Part shown: one piece after another, positions 1 through 5,621 of the stretch | How positions within the stretch are numbered: the stretch's first letter is position 1 | Layout: every line of letters starts with the position of its first letter | Source of the DNA: Thermoleophilia bacterium | Lineage (GTDB): Bacteria; Actinomycetota; Thermoleophilia; BMS3ABIN01 | Reading direction: 5' to 3' | Length of the DNA stretch: 40,796 nucleotides | NCBI GenBank assembly: GCA_014874175.1 | Contig: JACWAD010000010.1 | Span: forward strand, 1-40,796 | Notes under the pieces: generated by a model | Database searches by the model: none | What the model was told of the DNA's origin: nothing | What the model saw: the letters and a program-made list of their open reading frames with translations, nothing else | Made by a program: the position numbers and the translations under genes

Positions 1-1226
1 ATCATCAGCCCTGCCACAAACACGGCGATAATAACAAATCCAAGCATTGTGTAAAGACCGGAGCCTGCGCCTCCGGGCGCCACCTCGCCCAGGAGAATCA
101 GCAGCATCGCCACGCCGCCGCCCAGAGGCGTGTAGGAATCAAGCATGGAGTTGACGGCGCCGTCAGAGGTGGCGGTAGTGCCGGCGGCAAACAGCGCCGA
201 GCCGCCAATTCCGAACCTGACTTCTTTGCCCTCCATGTTCGGGCCGGCGGCCCCCAAATGGTGGATGAGCGGGTTGCCGCTATGCTCCGCCAGGTACATT
301 GTTCCCAGGGCGCCTATCAAGATGATCATCATTGCCGTCAGGATCGCCCACCCCTGGCGGGTGTTGCCTACCATCCTGCCGAACGTGTACGTAAGGGCAA
401 ATGGTATGGCCAGGAAAAGCAGGATTTCGGCAAAGTTGGCCAGAGGCGAGGGGTTTTCGTAGGGATGGGCGGAGTTGGCGCCAAAGAAGCCGCCGCCGTT
501 GGTGCCCAGCAGCTTGATCGACTCGAACGAGGCCACCGGCCCCATGGGAATGGTCTGGGTGCTTGCGCCGCCGCTGAGGGGCTGGACCAGCCGGGCTGCC
601 TCGTAACTGTTGAAATTCTGGATGACTCCCTGCGAGACGAGAAAAATGGCGGCGATGAGAGCGACCGGCAGCAGGATATAAAGGATGGACCGGGTGAGGT
701 CAACCCAGAAATTGCCGATCTCGCGGGCCGTGCGTCGGACTATGCCACGAATTAACGCAATGATAACAGTCATGCCGATTGCAGGCGCGACAAAATGGCT
801 GAGCGTCAGGGCAACCGTCTGGGTGAAGTAGCTTGCCGTTGCTTCCCCGGAATATGCCTGCCAGTTTGTGTTAGTGGCGAAGCTGACAGCGGTATTGAAC
901 GCCAGCGGCAACGGGAAGCCGGAGAACTTTTCCGGATTTAACGGCAGTACTCCCTGGAACGCGAGCACCAGGAAGATGAAGACCATGACGATGAAATTGA
1001 ACGTAAGCAGCGCCAGCGCGTAACGCTTCCAGCCGGTTTCTTTCTGCTCGTCGATGCCGGCCGCCCGGTAGACAAGGCGCTCCAGCGGCCGCATCACGGG
1101 GCTGAGCAGGTTCTTCTCGCCCTGATAGACCCTGGCCATGTAAGATCCAAGGGGTTTTACCAGCAGCAAGAGGACGCCAAAAAGTGCTGCTATCTCAATC
1201 CAGTCGTATATCTCGAAGTTCTGCAT
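1..1226 (-). CDS. kdpA: Potassium-transporting ATPase subunit KdpA (3' part missing at window edge)
   Basis: This is the K+-binding, channel-like subunit of the high-affinity Kdp uptake ATPase in the cytoplasmic membrane; in the family it works with KdpB and KdpC. About 408 codons are visible and the frame runs off the left edge. Translation gives the N-terminal helix and the ARPLG-like segment ([15 protein letters not shown]). It also gives the filter-type stretches [15 protein letters not shown] and [17 protein letters not shown], and the loop [18 protein letters not shown], which is diagnostic of KdpA. The ATG at 1226 is the first start after the riboswitch terminator; the ribosome site before it is weak. 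kdpB and kdpC would be expected beyond the left edge. Transcription is controlled by the c-di-AMP riboswitch upstream. Confidence 0.95.
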   Translation of the reverse strand, partial: MQNFEIYDWIEIAALFGVLLLLVKPLGSYMARVYQGEKNLLSPVMRPLERLVYRAAGIDEQKETGWKRYALALLTFNFIVMVFIFLVLAFQGVLPLNPEKFSGFPLPLAFNTAVSFATNTNWQAYSGEATASYFTQTVALTLSHFVAPAIGMTVIIALIRGIVRRTAREIGNFWVDLTRSILYILLPVALIAAIFLVSQGVIQNFNSYEAARLVQPLSGGASTQTIPMGPVASFESIKLLGTNGGGFFGANSAHPYENPSPLANFAEILLFLAIPFALTYTFGRMVGNTRQGWAILTAMMIILIGALGTMYLAEHSGNPLIHHLGAAGPNMEGKEVRFGIGGSALFAAGTTATSDGAVNSMLDSYTPLGGGVAMLLILLGEVAPGGAGSGLYTMLGFVIIAVFVAGLM

Positions 1227-1300
1227 ATAGACCTGTTTACCGCCGGGCTGGTCCCAGTTCTGCCCGCTAATTGCGTTGATTGAAACATAAATCGGGCATG

Positions 1301-1328
1301 AAAAAGCCGCCGGCAAGAGCCCAGCGGC
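1301..1328 (-). terminator. Intrinsic terminator of the kdp riboswitch
   Basis: On the minus strand an 8-bp GC-rich stem (GCCGCTGG / CCGGCGGC, one G-U wobble) with a 7-nt loop is followed by five U. It lies between the aptamer and the kdpA start, as expected for the expression platform of an OFF switch. High c-di-AMP should favour this hairpin. Confidence 0.8.
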
Positions 1329-1334
1329 CTAGCT

Positions 1335-1462
1335 TGCTCGTTGCCCTTCCAAACGCCTACGAGGTTAGCTGTCGGGCTCGGGCCTGGAAGTGCCCTATCC
1401 CCTGGGAATTCGCCCCGGAAGTGGTTCCCCCGCATCCGCCACAGGCGGATCTCGGCTACAAG
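1335..1462 (-). ncRNA. c-di-AMP riboswitch (ydaO/yuaA class)
   Basis: Read on the minus strand, the segment carries the hallmark blocks of the ydaO/yuaA aptamer in order: GCCGAGATCCGCC, then GCGGGGGAACCA, GGGGCGAATTCC, TAGGGCA, and finally CCCGAGCCCGACAGCTAACC with CGTAGGCGTTT. A terminator follows directly, then kdpA. In the family, c-di-AMP binding switches off K+ uptake and osmolyte or cell-wall genes, and kdp operons are established targets. Exact ends are estimated by eye. Confidence 0.93.
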
Positions 1463-1479
1463 AAATATTTGCAGATAAT

Positions 1480-1508
1480 TATTTACTCCTGTGCGCGTTC
1501 GATGTCAA
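1480..1508 (-). promoter_or_regulatory. Promoter of the kdp riboswitch transcript
   Basis: On the minus strand a perfect TTGACA (1503-1508) is separated by exactly 17 nt from TAAATA (1480-1485). The predicted transcription start near 1473 lies just before the aptamer. This is the best sigma-70-type promoter in the window. Confidence 0.75.
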
Positions 1509-1614
1509 GCAAGTAATAACTGTGATGAATATCAACGTTGGGGATGACCGCAATCATGCCATTCTGGCCGGGAGGGGGTATGCTTTAATAAACTGCTGTT
1601 TAAGAGGAGGGGTC

Positions 1615-1839
1615 ATGGCCGAGACAAGAAATATTGAAATTAGCGGCGAGAGCCTGATCGGGGACGCCATCGAGCAGATCCCGGGGGCAGCGGACGTGAT
1701 CGAGAAATATTTCGGCAGCGGCTGCTTTACCTGCCCCGGCATCAGGATGGAGTCGATCAATTTCGGCGCCACCATGCACGGCGTGAGCGCCGAAGATGTG
1801 GTGGCGGACCTGCAGGCGCTGCTTGAGCGGCAGCCATAG
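1615..1839 (+). CDS. DUF1858 domain protein
   Basis: A 74-residue protein formed almost entirely by a DUF1858-type domain (ISGESLIGDAIEQIPGAADVIEKYF, here cited only as the N-terminal half). It carries a CFTC motif (CxxC) near residue 37 and the typical ending in which a short helix (VSAEDVVADLQALL) follows the cysteine region. Family members occur alone or fused to redox proteins and hybrid-cluster proteins; a redox or metal role is inferred only. The ATG at 1615 has a strong AGAGGAGGGG ribosome site 3 nt upstream. The frame stays open much further upstream (to 1390), but that part overlaps the opposite-strand riboswitch and has no ribosome site. The gene is divergent from kdpA. Confidence 0.8.
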   Translation: MAETRNIEISGESLIGDAIEQIPGAADVIEKYFGSGCFTCPGIRMESINFGATMHGVSAEDVVADLQALLERQP

Positions 1840-1870
1840 CTACCGCCTGATGTTGATATTATGCAAGCGT

Positions 1871-1903
1871 CGCAGGGGGCGGCCCGGCGGGCCGCCCCCT
1901 GCG
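1871..1903. repeat. Perfect palindrome A (15-bp arms, 3-nt loop)
   Basis: The arms are CGCAGGGGGCGGCCC and its exact complement, separated by GGC. It lies 32 nt after the DUF1858 stop. No T-run follows on the plus strand, so it is not a classical intrinsic terminator, though it could stabilise a 3' end. It belongs to a scattered family of short-loop palindromes in this window. Confidence 0.85.
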
Positions 1904-1918
1904 AATCGTTGACGCTAC

Positions 1919-1963
1919 AGGCCGCGGGGCTCAGCGTGCCAGGCACGCTGAGCCCCGCGGCCT
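1919..1963. repeat. Perfect palindrome B (22-bp arms, 1-nt centre)
   Basis: Two exact 22-bp complementary arms flank a single A at 1941. The left arm runs AGGCCGCGGGGCTCAGCGTG and ends in CC. It sits 15 nt after palindrome A and is followed by TTCAATTATT. Its inner AGCGTGC/GCACGCT core is shared with the palindrome at 33978. It is the longest perfect palindrome seen in the window. Confidence 0.88.
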
Positions 1964-2061
1964 TCAATTATTACAGAAACCTTACATTTTGCTAACAGCC
2001 CCTTAACTGCTCAAGGTGATAATTAACAGTCAAGATAGCGGCAGCAGGAGCTTTAAGCAAA

Positions 2062-2154
2062 ATGGAGACTCTTAAAAAAATACTTACGGCGGAGCAGATC
2101 CTGTTCCTGTTCGTGCTCTTTGTTTTTGTTGTTGTTTGGGCCATCACATCGTGA
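2062..2154 (+). CDS. Single-pass membrane microprotein (30 residues)
   Basis: The reading frame METLKKILTAEQILFLFVLF continues with VFVVVWAITS and then TGA. It has a short basic/polar N-terminus followed by one hydrophobic helix of about 18 residues. A GGAG ribosome site lies 12 nt before the ATG, slightly far. A terminator-like hairpin with six T begins at the stop codon, which supports a short monocistronic transcript. The gene lies between the DUF1858 gene and the ECF sigma gene. It does not match KdpF by sequence, and no family is recognised. The codon pattern and hydrophobicity look non-random, but translation is inferred. Confidence 0.5.
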   Translation: METLKKILTAEQILFLFVLFVFVVVWAITS

Positions 2155-2170
2155 GCCGGGCTCATTTTTT
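2152..2170 (+). terminator. Terminator after the membrane microprotein
   Basis: TGAGCC and GGCTCA form a short stem that overlaps the microprotein stop codon and is followed by TTTTTT. The stem is short (about 4-5 usable pairs once a loop is allowed). Confidence 0.5.
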
Positions 2171-2242
2171 CGGGGTGGCGGCGCGCTGAGTTGACGCCAT
2201 GCTGATTTTTAGTGGCCGCGGACGGCCGCTCCCTTTCCACCA

Positions 2243-2278
2243 GGTTGCAATAACGCAACTTTTTTTCATATCTGCGTT
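2243..2278 (+). promoter_or_regulatory. Hairpin plus promoter-like element before the sigma gene
   Basis: GTTGC/GCAAC arms (6-nt loop) are followed by seven T and end 20 nt before the sigma factor ATG. The same bases contain GCAACTT at 2255 and CGTT at 2275, reminiscent of an ECF-type -35/-10 pair but with a short 13-nt spacer. Autoregulation or attenuation is possible. No ribosome site is seen before the ATG at 2288, so a nearly leaderless transcript is also possible. Confidence 0.3.
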
Positions 2279-2287
2279 GTAAGACTT

Positions 2288-2980
2288 ATGGACAAAAATG
2301 CGCCAGCCTGGTTATCTCCCGGTGAGGAAAAGCGGCTGGTCGAGCGGGCGAAAACGGAACCGCAGGCCTTCGGCGCACTTTACGACCGTTATTACCCGCT
2401 TGTTTACGGCTACATCCTGCGCCGCATTGGCAATGTTCACGACGCCCAGGATGTCACCGCCGATACTTTCTCCAAGGCCTTGAAAGCGCTGCCGCACTAC
2501 CAGCAGCGCGGCGCTCCGTTTTCCGCCTGGGTGTACCGGATTGCCACCAATGAGACCGACAGTTACTTCCGCCGCCGCAAACACCGGCTCCTCTCCCTCG
2601 ATTTCCTCTCCGAAAAGCGCGAGTTTGAGCTGCCGGACGACGCCGCCAGCCTGGAGCGGCAGCAGGCAGACATGGAAGAGCAACTCAAATTCTATGGCAC
2701 ATATGAGGCAATCATCAAAATGATGGAATCCTTGCCTGTAAAATATCAGGCCGTGCTCGCCCTCCGTTATTTTGAAAAGAAAAAAATTGCTGAGATCAGC
2801 GACATAACCGGGAAAAATATCAACACCGTCAAGTCGCTGCTGAAGCGGGCGACCGCCAGGCTGAGAGCCAAATGGGAAGCGGTGGAAGCAGCACAGACGG
2901 GCACCGGTAACCAAAAAATGCAACCCTTTCGGTGCGCCGCCGTTATACCGGAAGAAGGAGGGATCAGCCATGAAAGATGA
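2288..2980 (+). CDS. ECF-type RNA polymerase sigma factor
   Basis: A 230-residue sigma-70 family protein. Region 2 covers about residues 28-100 (GALYDRYYPLVYGYILRRIG, then AQDVTADTFSKAL and FSAWVYRIATNE). Region 4 covers about 150-200 (LPVKYQAVLALRYFEKKKIA, then ITGKNINTVKSLLKRATARL). There is no region 3, as in group IV sigma factors. It directs RNA polymerase to a dedicated promoter set, often its own. Its last 11 nt overlap the next gene, a membrane protein, as is usual for sigma/anti-sigma pairs. The tail after region 4 is about 30 residues longer than the minimum. The exact ECF group was not assigned. Confidence 0.88.
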   Translation: MDKNAPAWLSPGEEKRLVERAKTEPQAFGALYDRYYPLVYGYILRRIGNVHDAQDVTADTFSKALKALPHYQQRGAPFSAWVYRIATNETDSYFRRRKHRLLSLDFLSEKREFELPDDAASLERQQADMEEQLKFYGTYEAIIKMMESLPVKYQAVLALRYFEKKKIAEISDITGKNINTVKSLLKRATARLRAKWEAVEAAQTGTGNQKMQPFRCAAVIPEEGGISHER

Positions 2981-3758
2981 CCGGTTTACAGAAATGCTTA
3001 CAGATATGGAGGTGCCGCAACTTAATAGCAGCGCCCATCAGGCGCTGCTGCGAACTGCCCTGGTTGATGCTTCCCGCCGGGAAAAGCAAACGCACAGGAA
3101 AGGATTTACCATGCGTCGAAAAATTCTTGCCAGCGCCACCGTGGGGCTGGCGTGCCTGGCCGCGATCGCCGCGTCGATCGTCATTCTGACCCCCGGGGAT
3201 CAGGCTTCAGCCGCCCAGGAGCTGGCGAAACAGAGCTCCGGTTATGTTGCCGGCCTCAGTCCAGGCGACAAGGCCAGCCTGACCCAGGAGTTCCGCACGG
3301 CCTACCATGCTGATCCGCAGCAGTTGCTGGATGAGGCCCAGCATGCCGGCGACCTGACCATGCTCACCTATGATCAGCTCAAGACCGATCATCCGGACAT
3401 ATTTGCACTGCTGTCTCCCAAAAACCCTGCCCCTGCCCCCAAAAACGCCGGCAACGGAGGAGCAGCGGGAACTGTAAGCACAGGAGGTCCGGTGCAGGGA
3501 CTGTCGGCGCCAGCAAAGCCGGTTCAGGTTACAGGAGCAGGCAGAGTTGCCGTTCAAGGCCCCGGCATGCCCCCGCCTGCCCCCGATCTTAGCAGCATGA
3601 AGTTCCTTCTGTTCACCAACAGCCAGGGGCAGAAGATACTGCTGGGGATAGGTCCTCCACCAGACACCGGGCCAACGCTCACTTTGACAATTGACAGCTC
3701 AGGCGCTACCAGCGGTTCTATCAGCGAAAGTGTTCCTGGAGCCAAGGCTGCAAAGTAA
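2970..3758 (+). CDS. Putative membrane anti-sigma factor or regulator of the ECF sigma
   Basis: A 262-residue protein with a cytosolic N-terminus of about 48 residues and one membrane helix at about 50-73 (ILASATVGLACLAAIAASIV). An outer domain follows, with a proline/glycine-rich stretch near 150-205 (NPAPAPKNAGNGG). A good ribosome site (GAAGGAGG) lies inside the sigma gene, and the genes overlap by 11 nt. The anti-sigma role is inferred from position and topology: no HxxxCxxC zinc motif is present in the cytosolic part, so it would be a non-ZAS type. The N-terminal segment (TEMLTDMEVPQLN) could be the sigma-binding part. Alternative: an envelope-stress sensor or secreted target of the sigma factor. 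Confidence 0.55.
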   Translation: MKDDRFTEMLTDMEVPQLNSSAHQALLRTALVDASRREKQTHRKGFTMRRKILASATVGLACLAAIAASIVILTPGDQASAAQELAKQSSGYVAGLSPGDKASLTQEFRTAYHADPQQLLDEAQHAGDLTMLTYDQLKTDHPDIFALLSPKNPAPAPKNAGNGGAAGTVSTGGPVQGLSAPAKPVQVTGAGRVAVQGPGMPPPAPDLSSMKFLLFTNSQGQKILLGIGPPPDTGPTLTLTIDSSGATSGSISESVPGAKAAK

Positions 3759-3797
3759 GCAACCCAGGTCTGGGCCAAACGGGCGCCGAACGCCAGC

Positions 3798-3819
3798 GGC
3801 AGCTCCGGTGAGAGCTGCC
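3798..3819 (+). terminator. Hairpin downstream of the sigma/anti-sigma pair
   Basis: GGCAGCTC and GAGCTGCC form an 8-bp stem with a 6-nt loop, 40 nt after the stop codon. No U-run follows, so termination would need Rho or another factor. Confidence 0.35.
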
Positions 3820-3917
3820 ACAAAGCCGGGGTCGGCCAGGTCCCGTGCAACTCAGCCGGAGGCCCCCAGAAATAGTGAAGCCAGTGAAGTTCAGCTAATC
3901 CTTCAGCGACCGCCAGT

Positions 3918-3934
3918 AAAAAAGGCCGGCGGCC
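3918..3934 (-). terminator. Possible terminator for the minus-strand heme-protein gene
   Basis: On the minus strand GGCC-GCC-GGCC is followed by six T, 37 nt past the stop of the gene at 3971. The stem is only 4 bp, with further GC-rich pairing possible on its 5' side. Confidence 0.35.
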
Positions 3935-3945
3935 GCTGGCGCCGG

Positions 3946-3975
3946 AGTAGGGGCAAGGCTTGCCTTGCCCCTACT
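3946..3975. repeat. Perfect palindrome C (14-bp arms, 2-nt loop)
   Basis: AGTAGGGGCAAGGC and its exact complement flank TT. The right arm contains the stop codon of the minus-strand gene (3971-3973). The outer AGGGGC core recurs in palindromes A (as AGGGGGC) and D (29970), pointing to a repeated element rather than chance. Confidence 0.85.
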
Positions 3976-4417
3976 GCTTCAGATTCCCGGGCCGTGGCGC
4001 CGGCGGCGCAGCCGCCAGCGTCTTCCACATGTTCACGAAAAAAAGCAGCGCCCCGGCGGCGTAAAGGGCGCCGAAGGGCGCCACGCCGAATTTAAGCAGG
4101 TCCGCCTCCGAGTAGCCGGCGATGAAAAACATCACCACCAGGCCGGCAAGCCCGCTTATGTTGATCCACAGCTGAACCCTGGCTATGCCTTCGCTGTAAA
4201 GCGGCCGGCCGCTGAAGCGGGGCAGGATATGATATCCCACACCAAATATCAACATCATTACGGTGCCGAGTAAATTGACATGGGCGTGGGCAGATGTTAC
4301 GTAACCCGGGTGATTGGCGCCGGAAAACAAGCCCAGCGCGATCAGGACGCCCAGGGTGACTCCAGCCACCAACGACACCAGGCTGGTTCTGATAAATCCA
4401 ATAACCGTTGGGCTCAA
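3971..4417 (-). CDS. Four-helix membrane protein related to heme-copper oxidase subunit I
   Basis: A 148-residue protein with four predicted membrane helices, at roughly 9-32, 41-68, 83-106 and 112-134. The second helix carries SAHAHVNLLG followed by GYHILPRF. This resembles the heme-ligand helix of cbb3/NorB-type catalytic subunits (HxHVNxxG), but most of the 12-helix subunit is absent. Heme binding and a redox or gas-sensing role are inferred. The start is TTG at 4417, with an ideal AAGGAG 6 nt upstream. It lies 62 nt downstream of a small zinc-ribbon gene and in line with a Crp/Fnr regulator, which suggests control by oxygen or NO. The stop codon lies in palindrome C. Confidence 0.7.
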   Translation of the reverse strand: MSPTVIGFIRTSLVSLVAGVTLGVLIALGLFSGANHPGYVTSAHAHVNLLGTVMMLIFGVGYHILPRFSGRPLYSEGIARVQLWINISGLAGLVVMFFIAGYSEADLLKFGVAPFGALYAAGALLFFVNMWKTLAAAPPAPRPGNLKQ

Positions 4418-4479
4418 TTTTTCTCCTTAGAGGCCGTTTTTATCCGGTAGCCAGAATCAAGCATCCAGGATCCCCTCAA

Positions 4480-4623
4480 TCAGTGTCCTCCGTGAATCAA
4501 TACCGGCAGGCAGCTGACGCAGACCCACGTGTCTTCCTCGTCCCTGATGCACTTGATAAGTACATTCTGGCTGCTTGTTGCGCCGCACTGCAGGCAAACC
4601 GGCGTCTTGGCTTCGTCAGTCAT
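4480..4623 (-). CDS. Small zinc-ribbon protein (47 residues)
   Basis: The sequence begins MTDEAKTPVCLQCGATSSQN and ends WVCVSCLPVLIHGGH. The two CxxC pairs (residues 10/13 and 36/39) predict one zinc ribbon. The start at 4623 is chosen because AAGGAGG lies 5 nt upstream; the frame extends to 4761, but the extra part runs through a heptamer repeat with no ribosome site. It lies between the Crp/Fnr gene and the heme-type membrane protein on the same strand. Function unknown; a metal-binding accessory or regulatory role is possible. Confidence 0.65.
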   Translation of the reverse strand: MTDEAKTPVCLQCGATSSQNVLIKCIRDEEDTWVCVSCLPVLIHGGH

Positions 4624-4635
4624 ATGGCCTCCTTC

Positions 4636-4667
4636 GGAAAGTTTCCAGTTTCCAGTTTTCAGTTTAA
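4636..4667. repeat. Degenerate heptamer repeat upstream of the zinc-ribbon gene
   Basis: On the minus strand AAACTGAAAACTGGAAACTG repeats with a period of about 7 (core AACTGGA). It ends 13 nt before the 4623 start codon. The same kind of repeat occurs at 12251, 13201, 24070 and about 28013. Confidence 0.6.
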
Positions 4668-4761
4668 ACCCTCCACTGAATTTGAAACCCTGCATGAAGA
4701 ATATCCATTTGAGCAGCATTAAGGAATGAGGGCAATCAGTTACAAATGTGATCTTCGTCAT

Positions 4762-5436
4762 CTACCTCGCCCACTCCCTCAACCCCTCCCGGTCGATAAT
4801 GGTTATCTGTCTCCTGTCAATGCCGATGAGCCCGGCCCGTTCCATTTTTTTCAGCTCGCGGGTGGCGGTCTCGCGCGAGGTGCCGGCAATGTCGGCCAGG
4901 TCCTGGCGCGAGAGGGCCAGATTGATGCGCAGCCCGCCTGCGGCTTCCTCTCCGTACCGCTCCGCCAGTTTCAGCAGCAGCCCCGCCAGCCGGTGGGGCA
5001 CCTGCTTGAAGGAAAGGTCACGAATAAGCTCCATTGCCTGGCGCAGCCGCGCCCCCAGGACGCTAATGACCTTTAGGGCAATCTCCGGATGCAGCTTAAG
5101 CAACTCCCGGAAATCGCCGCGCCGAATCAGGTAGATCTCTGAATCGTCCATGGTGGCGGCCGTGGCCGGATAGGGGCCGCCATCAAACATGGGCACGTCG
5201 CCAAAAATCTGGCCGCTGTTCAGGATGGCCAGCACCTGCTCGCGCCCATCGCGGGAAGTCTTGTAAATCTTTACACGGCCGCTTTTGACCAGGTAAAAAG
5301 CGGCCGCCGGATCCCCTTCATGGAAAATGACCGTATCTTTCCGCAGTTTTCGTTTGACCACAAGCGGCACAATCTCTTCCAGCTCGTCATCGCTGAGGCC
5401 GGAAAAGACAGGCGTGCGGCGCAGATATTCTTTCAC
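4762..5436 (-). CDS. Crp/Fnr family transcriptional regulator
   Basis: A 224-residue protein. The cyclic-nucleotide-binding-type beta-barrel spans about residues 8-120 (VIFHEGDPAAAFYLVKSGRV, then GQIFGDVPMF). A dimer helix follows, then a Crp-type winged helix at about 150-215 with recognition segment LSRQDLADIAGTSRETATRE. No cysteine cluster for an Fnr-type Fe-S centre is present; a DNR-like heme sensor or a cAMP-type effector is possible. The start is GTG at 5436; AGGAAAGG is 8 nt upstream. The three copies of a motif at 5437-5543 may be its own binding sites (inference). It is divergent from tilS. Confidence 0.9.
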   Translation of the reverse strand: MKEYLRRTPVFSGLSDDELEEIVPLVVKRKLRKDTVIFHEGDPAAAFYLVKSGRVKIYKTSRDGREQVLAILNSGQIFGDVPMFDGGPYPATAATMDDSEIYLIRRGDFRELLKLHPEIALKVISVLGARLRQAMELIRDLSFKQVPHRLAGLLLKLAERYGEEAAGGLRINLALSRQDLADIAGTSRETATRELKKMERAGLIGIDRRQITIIDREGLREWAR

Positions 5437-5543
5437 GGGACGTGCCTTTCCTGACGTTCGTAATTTCAGGGACGTCTTTCCTGCGTTCCCGAGTCTTGCA
5501 TTGGGAATATAATTCCCGCTCGGTAACTCAGGAAAGGTACGCC
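5437..5543. promoter_or_regulatory. Divergent control region with three copies of a 22-24 bp motif
   Basis: Three related sequences lie between the Crp/Fnr gene and tilS. Copy 1 (5437-5460) has core GACGTGCCTTTCCTGACGTT. Copy 2 (5469-5490) has GACGTCTTTCCTGCGTT. Copy 3 is inverted (5522-5543), with complement GGGCGTACCTTTCCTGAGTT. Copy 1 includes the ribosome site of the regulator gene. Multiple copies in two orientations suggest protein binding or an old duplication. Confidence 0.55.
5503..5517 (+). promoter_or_regulatory. Palindrome-embedded -10 box upstream of tilS
   Basis: GGGAATATAATTCCC is a perfect inverted repeat (GGGAAT / ATTCCC) whose centre supplies a consensus TATAAT at 5508. The -35 region is weak. 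The same design appears at 13290-13308 before nadB. A second TATAAT occurs at 5558. Confidence 0.5.
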
Positions 5544-5621
5544 CCCAGGATAAATAGTATAATAACTCCCACAGTCAATATCCGCAGGCAGCCGTTTTCC
5601 GCCTGCCGAAATCTTACGGCC

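Noticed and set aside
1390-1614. N-terminal extension of the DUF1858 protein
   Set aside because: It overlaps the opposite-strand riboswitch and promoter; a strong ribosome site supports the start at 1615.
2062-2154. The membrane microprotein as KdpF
   Set aside because: Size fits, but it is on the opposite strand from kdpA, about 840 bp away, and lacks KdpF-like residues.
5442-5621. N-terminal extension of tilS by 60 codons
   Set aside because: It runs through the divergent control region with repeated motifs and two -10-like boxes, and precedes the family's normal N-terminus.
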